A DNA stretch of 64,000 bases, taken from NCBI RefSeq assembly GCF_017592555.1, contig NZ_JAGFNS010000013.1, positions 124,001 through 188,000 on the forward strand, in the 5' to 3' direction. The translations under genes and the position numbers were made by a program. How positions within the stretch are numbered: the first letter of the stretch is position 1; each line of letters starts with the position of its first letter. Source of the stretch: Actinoplanes flavus (lineage in GTDB: Bacteria > Actinomycetota > Actinomycetes > Mycobacteriales > Micromonosporaceae). Below the pieces are notes generated by a model. That model saw only the letters and a list, made by a program, of their open reading frames with translations. It was not told where the DNA came from and did no database searches. Shown piece by piece: positions 8,003 to 14,942 of this stretch.

Positions 8003-8884
8003 ATGTATGGTGGTTGGGTGGCCGAAAACCTGGATTACCTCGGAAAACTTGATCCCGACGACCCGAAGCAGGCGTCCCAACAAATCGCCAACAAGCTCCG
8101 CGCGGCGATCCTCACCCGGCGACTACAGCCCGGGGACAAACTCCCGTCGCAACCCGATCTGGCGTCCCGCTACGGCGTAGCCAGAGAGACCGTCAAACGC
8201 GCCCTGGAGGTGCTCCGCACCGAACGCCTGATCGTCACCCGCCAGGGAAGCGGCGCGTTCGTCCGGGCACAGACACAGCGCGCCGTGGAACTGCGGCCGC
8301 ACATCGAAGCCTCGTTCGAGCGCACTCACGTATCCATCGACTTCGCCGGGTTCTCCGGCGAGACGCTGCGCGACGCACTCGCCGAAGCGCTCGACAAGGT
8401 GCGAGTCGGTCGGCTTGCGCCGGAGAGCATCGCCGTTCGGGTGCTGATCTCCGACATGACCGCCCCGATGGCCCTACCGGCACGCGCCGAGACCCAATCC
8501 GACGATCCGGCCGTTCGGGAACGCGCCGAGCGGATCACCCGCCGGGCCGCAGACGGCGTCATCGACCAGGTGGCCGAATTGGGCGATCTCGGCCTAGTGC
8601 GCTCCGCCACCGTCGAAGTTCGGATGCACAGGGCTTCGCCCCTGTTCAAGCTCTACATTCTCAACAATGAAGAGGTCTTCTACGGCTTCTATCCGGTCGT
8701 AGAGCGCACCGTGTCGGTCAAGGGCGAGCCCATGGCCATCTATGACCTGATGGGTAAGGACGTGCCGTTGTTCCACTACGCCGTGACCGATGACGACGCG
8801 TCCCACGGCACCCAGTTCGTGGAAGCCTCCCGGCAATGGTTCGACTCCGTGTGGTCCACGATCGCGTACCGGTACGACGGATGA
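8003..8884 (+). CDS. GntR-family regulator, KorSA-like repressor of the element
   Basis: A 293-residue protein. Residues about 24-90 form the GntR winged helix (SQQIANKLRAAILTRRLQPG; LPSQPDLASRYGVARETVKR; GSGAF). The C-terminal 200 residues are not a standard UTRA or FCD domain; the segment LFKLYILNNEEVFYGFYPVV followed by YDLMGKDVPLFHY suggests an effector-binding or inactive enzyme fold that I cannot name. An open frame begins at 7949 with TTG, but that codon lies inside an operator repeat, so I prefer ATG 8003 (GTG 8018 is an alternative). It overlaps the HAD gene by ATGA. It probably represses transfer genes through the TTGGCTAG repeats. Confidence 0.88.
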   Translation: MYGGWVAENLDYLGKLDPDDPKQASQQIANKLRAAILTRRLQPGDKLPSQPDLASRYGVARETVKRALEVLRTERLIVTRQGSGAFVRAQTQRAVELRPHIEASFERTHVSIDFAGFSGETLRDALAEALDKVRVGRLAPESIAVRVLISDMTAPMALPARAETQSDDPAVRERAERITRRAADGVIDQVAELGDLGLVRSATVEVRMHRASPLFKLYILNNEEVFYGFYPVVERTVSVKGEPMAIYDLMGKDVPLFHYAVTDDDASHGTQFVEASRQWFDSVWSTIAYRYDG

Positions 8885-9579
8885 GCACCGACCTCGATCG
8901 GCTCATGGCCGATATCGATGCCGTGCTGTTGGACTTCGACGGACCGGTCTGCGGAATTTTCGCCGGCCACCCCGCGCCCGGAATCGCCTCAGACCTTGTC
9001 GAGGTGCTTCGGCAACACGGCGTCGACGTTCCACCGAGTGTGGCTACCGAACAGGATCCGCTCGAAGTCCTCCGATGGACGGACAAGGCTGGGAACCCGA
9101 GGACCACCCGGACGATCGAGGATGCGCTCTGCCGGGCAGAGCGCTACGCGGCTGATTCGGCCATGCCTACCCCCTACGGCCGTGAAGTCATCGTCGCTGC
9201 CCATCAGGCGAACTTGCCAGTGGCGATCGTGAGCAACAACTCCGCCGGGGCGGTCTCGGCCTACCTCGTCGCACACCGGCTCAGCGCCTACGTTTCGCCG
9301 ATCGTCGGCCGTGCGTATGCCGAACCGGGCCAGATGAAGCCCCACCCCGCACCGATCCTGAGAGCCGTTCAGGCCGTCGGTGTACCGGCCATCCGCTGTG
9401 TCCTCGTGGGTGACTCGCTTTCCGACATCGAGGGCGCACACGCTGCGGGAGTACGAAGCATCGCCTTCGCGAACCGGCCCGCGAAGGAAGAGCCATTCCG
9501 GCAGGCCGGGGCGGACGCAGTGATCACGAGCATGGGAGCCGTCGCACGGATCCTGATCGAGCGTGCCGAGCACGTATAG
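8881..9579 (+). CDS. HAD-superfamily hydrolase
   Basis: A 232-residue HAD phosphatase-like enzyme with all four motifs: DFDGPVCG (motif I), VSNNSAG (motif II), KPHP (motif III lysine) and VLVGDSLSDIEGAHAAG (motif IV). ATG 8881 overlaps the GntR stop (ATGA), so it is made together with the regulator. HAD hydrolases paired with GntR regulators recur on actinomycete elements; the substrate is unknown and could be a small phosphorylated ligand sensed by the regulator, which is speculation. Length and motif spacing match the phosphoglycolate-phosphatase-like subgroup. Confidence 0.9.
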   Translation: MSTDLDRLMADIDAVLLDFDGPVCGIFAGHPAPGIASDLVEVLRQHGVDVPPSVATEQDPLEVLRWTDKAGNPRTTRTIEDALCRAERYAADSAMPTPYGREVIVAAHQANLPVAIVSNNSAGAVSAYLVAHRLSAYVSPIVGRAYAEPGQMKPHPAPILRAVQAVGVPAIRCVLVGDSLSDIEGAHAAGVRSIAFANRPAKEEPFRQAGADAVITSMGAVARILIERAEHV

Positions 9580-9641
9580 GCCCAGAACCGGACTACGCGG
9601 CTACTTCGAGAATCTATTTCAGCCATGCCATGCGACGAAAT

Positions 9642-9670
9642 GTGGGGCCCTCCACCATCACGTGGAGGGC
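9642..9670. terminator. Hairpin between convergent HAD and PCC genes
   Basis: GGGCCCTCCAC at 9643-9653 pairs with GTGGAGGGCC at 9662-9671, with a short loop (CATCA), followed on the plus strand by TCAAAATTA. The structure sits between two converging genes and could stop transcription from both sides. No long T-run is present, so strength is uncertain. Confidence 0.55.
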
Positions 9671-9677
9671 CTCAAAA

Positions 9678-10013
9678 TTAGCTAGTCAACGGCGTGATGT
9701 AGGCGTGAACGAAGAAGTCCCTTACAGTCGCGGAGTGCAGATGTCCGCCGGTTACGAAGTCCTCCGCGTACAGCGTGACGTGAATGTGCGGCTTGCCGTC
9801 CCAGATTTCTCCGGTACCGCTCAGCTCTAGCGGTTGGTCGTAGGTGCGCAGGTAGTCAGTCAGCGCATCATCTTTCTTCATCACCGAGACGGTGGCCGTT
9901 TGTACAGCTCCGATCAAGGTCATCGACCCGGCGGTTACGCCTAGCTCAGCGAGAGCCGTACCGATCGTCGCCAGAACTTCTTGATCTTTCTCAACAGTAA
10001 TCAGATGCAACAT
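9678..10013 (-). CDS. PCC/DUF296-domain protein
   Basis: A 111-residue single-domain protein of the PCC (plants and prokaryotes conserved, DUF296) family. The conserved histidine motif is visible as GKPHIHVTLY (73-82) followed by TGGHLHSATV (88-97). Members form trimers and have been linked to DNA-associated or metal-binding roles; their bacterial function is not settled. Its start at 10013 lies five bases after the XRE regulator stop, so the two are one operon on the minus strand, facing the HAD gene. The 98 bases between 9579 and 9678 contain a short GTGGAGGGCC/GGCCCTCCAC inverted repeat near 9642-9670 that can serve as a terminator between the convergent genes. Confidence 0.85.
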   Translation of the reverse strand: MLHLITVEKDQEVLATIGTALAELGVTAGSMTLIGAVQTATVSVMKKDDALTDYLRTYDQPLELSGTGEIWDGKPHIHVTLYAEDFVTGGHLHSATVRDFFVHAYITPLTS

Positions 10014-10018
10014 GACTC

Positions 10019-10813
10019 CTAGATTTTCAGGGGGTCGATACCCGCTAGAGCGGAGCCGATCGCGCGAAGATTCTCGGCTGCAGTCTCCACCCGGAGAGCC
10101 GAAAGAAGAGCTCCGGACACGGCCTCAGGATCGCTGTCCCGGCTCCGGTAAAGGGCGAGAGTGGCGCACCATCGGGCGCCAGCGTCGTAAGGGTTCGCCA
10201 GTTCCTCAGCCATGCGCGCGATCTGGACATCGGACAGCGTGCCGCTCGTTGTCCACCGGGCGGCGTCTTCCCAGGGGAGAACGAGAACTCGGCTTAGTAC
10301 GGCTGTGGCGTACAGCTCCCGCACGTCTCCGTCTGTGCGCAGAACGCTGACGGCTTCCGTGCCGGCCAACGCGGAACGGGTCTTCGCGAGGATGCCCGCG
10401 GAGTTCACCCGAAGAACGGCCTTGCCCCGATGGCTCCATCCATTCAGAGCCGCAAGGGAAGCCGCGTCCTGGGAGACAATCGCAGCAATCGCCTTGTCGG
10501 TAGCGTGACTAGTTTGCAGCTCTGTCAGCAGGCCGCTACGCCCGTTCGTGATTTCATGCGCTATCGCCGTTGCCGTGTCGTCTTCCGAACCGGCGGCGAG
10601 GATACCGAGACTTCCCAGCAAGAGACTTCGGCGCTTCAACGAATCCCCTAACGCTTCCTCGTATTTCCGTATCACGTCGGGGGTCGCCTGACGTACGCCG
10701 TTCTCAATGTTGCCGATGTGCGAGCGGCTGTAGCCGGTTCGCTTCGCCATTCCGGCCAGGGATAGACCGGCTGAGGTTCGCGCCTCTTTCAAGATCGCGC
10801 CTAGCTGGCTCAT
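10019..10813 (-). CDS. XRE-family transcriptional regulator
   Basis: A 264-residue protein with an XRE helix-turn-helix in residues 3-58 (ILKEARTSAGLSLAGMAKRT, then GYSRSHIGNIENG). The remaining 200 residues are helical with a hydrophobic stretch at 64-75 (RRSLLLGSLGILAAG) that resembles a twin-arginine-like or membrane-proximal segment seen in related regulators. Such proteins are common on AICEs and in Streptomyces; ligand unknown. It is co-transcribed with the PCC gene. The ATG at 10813 opens opposite the plus-strand small-gene cluster, so 10814-10926 is a divergent control region. Confidence 0.88.
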   Translation of the reverse strand: MSQLGAILKEARTSAGLSLAGMAKRTGYSRSHIGNIENGVRQATPDVIRKYEEALGDSLKRRSLLLGSLGILAAGSEDDTATAIAHEITNGRSGLLTELQTSHATDKAIAAIVSQDAASLAALNGWSHRGKAVLRVNSAGILAKTRSALAGTEAVSVLRTDGDVRELYATAVLSRVLVLPWEDAARWTTSGTLSDVQIARMAEELANPYDAGARWCATLALYRSRDSDPEAVSGALLSALRVETAAENLRAIGSALAGIDPLKI

Positions 10814-10926
10814 CCGCTACCCCTGATCCCGAAGTGAAGCGGGTTGAAGACACCCGCTGTCTTTGGCGTGACTGTCCGCAGGTCAATGCTGGGCCGATAG
10901 GAATCATTACTCACCTGGGGGGCGAA

Positions 10927-11094
10927 GTGGTAGGCGTCGTCGCGATCGTGTTTCTGTGTCTGGGCTTCGCTGCCGGAATGACCCTGTTCAGGGTGAAGAG
11001 TCGATGGTGCCCCCGGTGCGGCGAGAACACGGTGCCGCTACCCGGTGCCGCTCTGACCGATCCGGCCGCCCAACAGACGGGGCGGACAGCGTGA
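10927..11094 (+). CDS. 55-residue membrane protein with CPRCG zinc ribbon
   Basis: A GTG at 10927 preceded by a run of six G (TGGGGGGCGAA) opens a 55-residue protein. Residues 1-20 form one membrane segment (VVGVVAIVFLCLGFAAG), followed by basic residues and a half zinc ribbon, WCPRCGEN. The longer upstream frame is the antisense of the XRE gene and is unlikely to be coding. Its stop overlaps the next start (GTGA), the first of four coupled small genes before attR. Function unknown. Confidence 0.65.
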   Translation: MVGVVAIVFLCLGFAAGMTLFRVKSRWCPRCGENTVPLPGAALTDPAAQQTGRTA

Positions 11095-11417
11095 GTCTCC
11101 GCGAGTACCCACCGGGCGCGATCTTCCACACCTCGTCGTGTCCGGAGATCACTGGTGATTCCGCACCGAGTCTGCCAGTCCTCCAGGCCGTCACCGCGAA
11201 CCCGAGTCACCGCTACTGCATCTGCACTGGCGGCGGTCCGGATACCGCGCCTTACGTCGTCATCGAGCGCGTCGACTACGGACCGCATCTGTACGTACCG
11301 TCGCCAAACCGGCCTCGTGACGCCACTCGCGCGCTGTGCCGGACTTGTCGCGGTACCCATGGCGACAGCGCATCGGACACACCGGGTGTGTCAGGGCTGG
11401 TGGTTCCGCGTGCATGA
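11091..11417 (+). CDS. Small cysteine-containing AICE protein
   Basis: A 108-residue protein started by the GTG at 11091, which overlaps the previous stop. It begins VSLREYPPGAIFHTSSCPEI and contains five cysteines, including CIC near residue 48 and CRTC near residue 90, so it may bind metal. No domain is recognised. The upstream extension of the frame runs through the previous gene and is rejected. The next reading frame begins inside its 3' end, so translation of the cluster is likely coupled. Confidence 0.6.
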   Translation: MSLREYPPGAIFHTSSCPEITGDSAPSLPVLQAVTANPSHRYCICTGGGPDTAPYVVIERVDYGPHLYVPSPNRPRDATRALCRTCRGTHGDSASDTPGVSGLVVPRA

Positions 11418-11634
11418 GCCGCTGGTAGTCGGCCCGCGAAAGCTGGACCAGGAGTGGGCGGAAGTGTGGATCGACACGGGAGCCGGTCCCGGGTTCGTGA
11501 CCCGAGTGCCGGCCGACCGGCTCACTTTGGCGTCAATCGACGACGGAAGCGCCGATGACGCCATCTACCACCTGTGCCTTGCAGACCAGGACGTCCCGGT
11601 CGAAGCGACCGGGCAGGAGGGAGAGACATCATGA
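11359..11634 (+). CDS. Small acidic AICE protein
   Basis: A 91-residue protein. The conserved-looking part begins near GWWFRVHEPLVVGPRK and continues through an acidic region to GQEGETS. The start is uncertain: ATG 11359 gives a 58-base overlap with the previous gene; GTG 11386 and GTG 11410 are alternatives, the last giving an 8-base overlap. No Shine-Dalgarno decides it. Its stop overlaps the following start by ATGA. No domain recognised. The tight packing suggests an operon of accessory genes at the attR end. Confidence 0.55.
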   Translation: MATAHRTHRVCQGWWFRVHEPLVVGPRKLDQEWAEVWIDTGAGPGFVTRVPADRLTLASIDDGSADDAIYHLCLADQDVPVEATGQEGETS

Positions 11635-11738
11635 TTGAAGTCAAGGGCATGAGCGTCGAACTGGAAGGCGCGGACCGACAGCGTTTGATCTTCGCTGGGA
11701 TACGGCCGAAGCTCAGCCAGCCACGCGAGGCACCTTGA
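11631..11738 (+). CDS. 35-residue protein closing the AICE small-gene cluster
   Basis: ATG 11631 follows a strong GGCAGGAGGGAG ribosome-binding site and overlaps the previous stop (ATGA). The product begins MIEVKGMSVELEGADRQRL and ends at 11738. It is too short to classify, but the combination of ribosome-binding site, overlap and frame makes translation likely. It is the last gene before the tRNA fragment. Confidence 0.5.
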   Translation: MIEVKGMSVELEGADRQRLIFAGIRPKLSQPREAP

Positions 11739-11860
11739 CTGTCTTGATGCAGTCCTCTCAGTCGCGCTTGTGAACCGCCTACGGTCCTCTATCCCCTATA
11801 GATCCCCAGAAGCCCCAACGGGTTGGATGTTCTGGCAGCTCACGGCGGGCGTGCCACGTT

Positions 11861-11911
11861 GACTGTAAATCCGTCGCGAAAGCTACAGAGGTTCGAATCC
11901 TCTACCCGCCA
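11861..11911 (+). other. attR: 3' fragment of a tRNA-Tyr gene
   Basis: The sequence from 11861 to 11911 reads as the 3' half of tRNA-Tyr: anticodon loop CTGTAAA with GTA anticodon, 3' anticodon stem, a variable arm with a GC-GAAA-GC mini-hairpin, a T arm (AGAGG TTCGAAT CCTCT) and the acceptor strand ACCCGCC. The 5' half is wrong: only eight bases separate a chance GGCGGGC from the anticodon stem, leaving no D arm, and the 5' anticodon stem mispairs. A 3' tRNA copy at the end opposite the integrase is the expected attR of an AICE. SLP1 is a known element using a tRNA-Tyr site. Confidence 0.85.
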
Positions 11912-11922
11912 CAGGCTAGGGA

Positions 11923-11963
11923 AACGGCCCCGGTACCAGCGGAAACGCTGCGCCGGGGCCGTT
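11923..11963 (+). terminator. Hairpin terminator after attR
   Basis: AACGGCCCCGG at 11923-11933 pairs perfectly with CCGGGGCCGTT at 11953-11963, enclosing a second small hairpin AGCG-GAAA-CGCT, followed by CTCGTTGT. It was probably the chromosomal tRNA-Tyr terminator, now separated from the intact tRNA by the inserted element. Confidence 0.75.
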
Positions 11964-12250
11964 CTCGTTGTGATCTAGCGGAGTCCAGCCGAGTCCGGCT
12001 CTCCACAAGCGGTTGTGGGCGGATCGTGGGCGGGTGGATCATCCCGTCAGCCGATCGCGTGAAGATCAAGCACAGTGGCTGGCCACCCTCTCCCGCACCC
12101 GGTGACCCGTATTCGGTGGCAATCCGCGAAGCGGCGCGGCAGCCGATCGCCGGACGGCACAACGGCGCCTAGCCACGAATGCGATCGTCACGGCCTGGCG
12201 CCGCACCTACCCCGGCGGTCGAGCGCCGGTCGCTACTGAGGTTCGGCGCC
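11964..12250. other. Stretch without a confident gene
   Basis: This chromosomal stretch just past the element holds one 48-codon frame (12026-12172, plus strand, GTG start, product beginning VGGWIIPSADRVKIKHSGWP) with no clear ribosome-binding site. It may be a gene remnant left beside the integration site. Nothing else is visible. Confidence 0.3.
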
Positions 12251-12466
12251 GTGCTGATCTTGGGTCGGGAGAGCCTCGCCCGGTGGCTGATTCACGCCGA
12301 ACTGCGCGACCTCGCCGACACGATCTGGTTCAGCTCCGAGAGCGGCACCTTCGTGGCAGGAAGTTCCGACCCTGCTGCGCTGCGTCGGCTCGCCGAGCGT
12401 CTACACGCCGCATTCCACGATCGCGCTCTGCTGTCGCGACTCCTCACCGAAGCCGACCTAGACTGA
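12251..12466 (+). CDS. Hypothetical 71-residue protein
   Basis: GTG 12251 follows GAGG nine bases upstream and opens a 71-residue frame (VLILGRESLARWLIHAELRD at the start). The sequence has normal actinobacterial codon bias and alternating helix/strand pattern, but no domain is recognised. A longer frame reaches 12179 without support. It stands alone beside the AICE and could be a remnant of a gene displaced by integration. The 140 bases to the MOSC stop show nothing. Confidence 0.4.
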   Translation: MLILGRESLARWLIHAELRDLADTIWFSSESGTFVAGSSDPAALRRLAERLHAAFHDRALLSRLLTEADLD

Positions 12467-12608
12467 CTTCGAGCGCCATTGCCGGCCAGCATGCCGGTGA
12501 CGGTAGGGTCCCCGGTCTGGCATTCAACTACGGCGATAAAGCCAGCTCGCATGAACATTCTGGAGTAGAGCGGCGCATCGTCGTCGTGCATGACCCAGGC
12601 GTGCTGCG

Positions 12609-13304
12609 TCACCCGCCGGCTGCCAGGTATCCCGAGGGTGAGGGCGTCAGGCGCTTTTCGATCTCGGCTCGGAGGGCGTGGGGCAGGGCGTCGGCCACCA
12701 GGAGGCGGGACAGGTTCTCCGGGGTGTGCATGTAGATGTCGAAGGCTTCGGCGAGGGTCAGGCCGTGTGCGGGGCGGTGGATGACCTCGATGGGGGCGCC
12801 GGGGTGGATCTCGCCCTCCTCGATGATGCGGAGGTAGGCGCCGGTGCGGTTGGAGTCGGCGAAGCGCTTGATCCAGCGGGGCTCGGCCATGCGGTGCTGG
12901 AAGGTGGAGCAGGGGATGCGGCCGAAGGTGGTTTCCAGGGTCACCGTGTCGCCTACTCGCCACTGTTCGCCGAGTACGGCGTTGTAGAGGTCTACGCCCC
13001 GGGTGGTCAGGTTCTCGCCGAACAGGCCGGGAGGCAGTTCGCGGGACAGCTCCGCGGACCACCAGGCGTAGTCCTCGGCGGCGTACGCGTACACCGCCTG
13101 GTCGTCGCCGCCGTGATGCTGGGTGTCGCCGATGAAGTCGCCGACCACGCCGCTGTGCAGGCCGGTGGTCTTCGGGCCGGGGCGGCGGACCGTTACCGGG
13201 TGGTCCACCGGGCGCTTGCCTATGCCGGTCCGGCCGGCGTCCCTCTTCGCCGGGTTGGGTTCGGAGCCGCCGACGTTCAGGGAGAGGACGATGCCACTGG
13301 TCAT
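12609..13304 (-). CDS. MOSC-domain protein (YiiM-like)
   Basis: A 231-residue MOSC-domain protein. The N-terminal pattern GIVLSLNVGG and the central run GGDDQAVYAYAAEDYAWW, then GLFGENLTTRG and IPCSTFQHRM, match the YiiM group. The cysteine in IPCS is the expected molybdenum-cofactor-site residue. Members bind molybdenum cofactor and reduce N-hydroxylated compounds together with electron-transfer partners. Its ATG overlaps the stop of a 44-codon frame (ATGA), so it is probably co-translated downstream of the LLM oxidoreductase, a plausible redox partner context though not proof. Confidence 0.92.
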   Translation of the reverse strand: MTSGIVLSLNVGGSEPNPAKRDAGRTGIGKRPVDHPVTVRRPGPKTTGLHSGVVGDFIGDTQHHGGDDQAVYAYAAEDYAWWSAELSRELPPGLFGENLTTRGVDLYNAVLGEQWRVGDTVTLETTFGRIPCSTFQHRMAEPRWIKRFADSNRTGAYLRIIEEGEIHPGAPIEVIHRPAHGLTLAEAFDIYMHTPENLSRLLVADALPHALRAEIEKRLTPSPSGYLAAGG

Positions 13305-13435
13305 GAGGAGAATTCCACCACCGCTCGGTCTTCTGTCGGCCGGGAGCCCAGCCTGGGGTAGAGGCCGTCGATGAAGAGGATCACCTCGGTGGCGCCGGCG
13401 TCCAGCGCATTTCGGGTCGCCACGTCGGAGGTCAT
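13301..13435 (-). CDS. 44-residue protein coupled between LLM oxidoreductase and MOSC genes
   Basis: An ATG at 13435 overlaps the LLM gene stop and the TGA at 13301-13303 overlaps the MOSC ATG, so both ends are four-base ATGA junctions. The product starts MTSDVATRNALDAGATEVIL and has no recognised domain. The doubled coupling argues for translation; the short length and lack of family leave it uncertain. Confidence 0.5.
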   Translation of the reverse strand: MTSDVATRNALDAGATEVILFIDGLYPRLGSRPTEDRAVVEFSS

Positions 13436-14451
13436 CTGGCGACCGGGCCCCAGGCCTTGGCGATCCGGGCCAGGCTGTCGACGCGGGTGGCCGGGTCGTG
13501 GACCGCTCCGGCCAGGATCAGTTCGTCGGCGCCGGTTCGCGCGACGAGCGTGTCCAGCCCGGAGACGACCTCCTCGACGGTGCCCGCGTATTGGGTGCCG
13601 GGCAGCGACTCGAGCACGGCACGGTCCAGGTCGGACAGCTCGCGGTCGGCCGCCGCCTCCGGGGAGATCATCGGGCCGAGCCGGCCGGTGCGCAGGCTGA
13701 GCGCCATCACCCGGCTGGGCCCGGCCAGGAAACGGGCCTCCTCGCCGGTCTCGGCCGCCAGCACGGAGGCGCTGACCATCACCCATGGCCGGGGGTAGCG
13801 CGGCGACGGCTGGAACCCGTTGCGGTAGAGGCGGAGGGCGCCGTCGACGTCCGAGTTCGCGGCGAAGTGGTACGCGTAGCAGAACGGCAGCCCGAGCGCG
13901 GCCGCCACCTGGGCGCCGTAGGTCGACGAGCCGAGCATCCACACCTCGGGGAAGCTCTCCGCGGCGGGCGTGGCGGTGAGCCGTTCGGTCGGCACCCGCT
14001 CGTCGCCGAGCAGGCCCAGCAGGGTGCGCAGATGCTCCGGGAACTGCTCCACGGTCAGGTAGGGCGAGACCCCGCGCAGGGCCGCCGCGGTCGCCTGGTC
14101 GGTGCCGGGCGCGCGGCCGATGCCCAGGTCGATCCGGCTCGGGTAGAGCGCCTCCAGCATGGCGAACTGCTCGGCCACCACGAACGGCATGTGGTTGGGC
14201 AGCATCACGCCGCCGGAACCGACCCGGATCTGCCGGGTGTGCGCGGCCACGGCGCCGATCAGCACCGGCGGCGAGGTGGAGGCGACGGCCGGCATGTTGT
14301 GGTGCTCGGCGACCCAGAACCGGCGGTAGCCGAGTTCGTCGGCGGCCTTGGCGATCTCGATGGTGCCGCGCAGGGCGTCGGCGCTGCCGTGCCCTTCGCG
14401 GACCGTGGCCAGGTCGAGCACGGAGAGCGGAACGCGGGTCGGTGCGGTCAT
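13432..14451 (-). CDS. LLM-class (luciferase-like) flavin-dependent oxidoreductase
   Basis: A 339-residue bacterial-luciferase-fold monooxygenase. Diagnostic pieces are the start PLSVLDLATVREG, FWVAEHHNMPAVAS, VGSGGVMLPNHMPF, and DLGIGRAPGTD, which match the single-component LLM subgroup using F420 or FMN. Actinobacteria often use F420, but the cofactor cannot be read from sequence. It lies 8 bases downstream of the DUF1707 gene and is coupled to a small protein and the MOSC protein. Substrate unknown. Confidence 0.93.
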   Translation of the reverse strand: MTAPTRVPLSVLDLATVREGHGSADALRGTIEIAKAADELGYRRFWVAEHHNMPAVASTSPPVLIGAVAAHTRQIRVGSGGVMLPNHMPFVVAEQFAMLEALYPSRIDLGIGRAPGTDQATAAALRGVSPYLTVEQFPEHLRTLLGLLGDERVPTERLTATPAAESFPEVWMLGSSTYGAQVAAALGLPFCYAYHFAANSDVDGALRLYRNGFQPSPRYPRPWVMVSASVLAAETGEEARFLAGPSRVMALSLRTGRLGPMISPEAAADRELSDLDRAVLESLPGTQYAGTVEEVVSGLDTLVARTGADELILAGAVHDPATRVDSLARIAKAWGPVAR

Positions 14452-14458
14452 GCGGGAC

Positions 14459-14872
14459 TCAGTCTCCCCGTTTCTGATTGCGGATCACTTGCACTCCGGC
14501 GGTCACCGCACCGAGCGCGACGCCCGGCACCAGCAGCCAGATCGGCCACGGGTAGACGAACTCGGTGATGGAGACCGCGACCAGGGCGTAGATCACCACG
14601 TTGACCGCGGCGAGAGCACCCCAGATGGTCCAGAGAACGAGCAGAGCGGTCGGCAGGCGACGGGCGGCCTTGCGCGCCTGCGTACGCACTTCGGCGGCGC
14701 TGAGGCCGGGACGGGGCAGATCCTTGACGAGCACGAGCAATTCCGCGTACGTGCGTGCGGCGTAGGCGGCGCCGATGCGTTCGTCGTACTCGTGCAGGGA
14801 GAGGCGGCCCTCGTCGAGCGCGGCCTTCAGCTGATCGGCGATCTGCTGGCGGTCCGAATCCGCCGCGCGCAT
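14459..14872 (-). CDS. DUF1707 membrane protein (SHOCT-like N-domain, 2TM)
   Basis: A 137-residue protein. Residues 1-53 are a DUF1707 domain (MRAADSDRQQIADQLKAAL then DEGRLSLHEYDERI), followed by two membrane segments (around 77-97 and 103-125) and a basic end. I chose ATG 14872 because GAGGTGG precedes it; GTG 14893 is possible. DUF1707 proteins are common actinobacterial membrane proteins of unsettled function. It is probably in one operon with the LLM gene downstream. Confidence 0.88.
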   Translation of the reverse strand: MRAADSDRQQIADQLKAALDEGRLSLHEYDERIGAAYAARTYAELLVLVKDLPRPGLSAAEVRTQARKAARRLPTALLVLWTIWGALAAVNVVIYALVAVSITEFVYPWPIWLLVPGVALGAVTAGVQVIRNQKRGD

Positions 14873-14942
14873 GCTTTCCACCTCTTTGGACACAGCCGCC
14901 CCCTCGCCACACCAAGCCTGTCGCGAGGCTATCGCGCGACGC

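Larger units (their letters stand above)
1..11911. mobile_element. AICE (pSAM2/SLP1-type integrative conjugative element), right-hand part
   Basis: The segment combines a tyrosine integrase next to an excisionase, a replication-type protein, a TraB/FtsK-like translocase, Spd-like small membrane proteins and a GntR repressor. This is the standard gene set of actinomycete integrative and conjugative elements. It ends in a 3' tRNA-Tyr fragment (attR). The left end, including the C-terminal half of the integrase and the intact tRNA, lies outside the window. Genes 917-7674 are nearly all on the minus strand, with many stop-start overlaps, so they probably form one or two operons. Classification is by gene content and motifs; the borders on the left are not visible. 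Confidence 0.9.

Noticed and set aside
11842..11911. A complete tRNA gene
   Set aside because: The 5' GGCGGGC pairs with the acceptor end, but there is no room for a D arm and the anticodon stem mispairs, so it is a tRNA fragment at attR.
12292..13062. 256-codon minus-strand frame overlapping the MOSC gene
   Set aside because: It is a shifted, Arg/Pro-rich shadow of the MOSC gene, which has recognised motifs.
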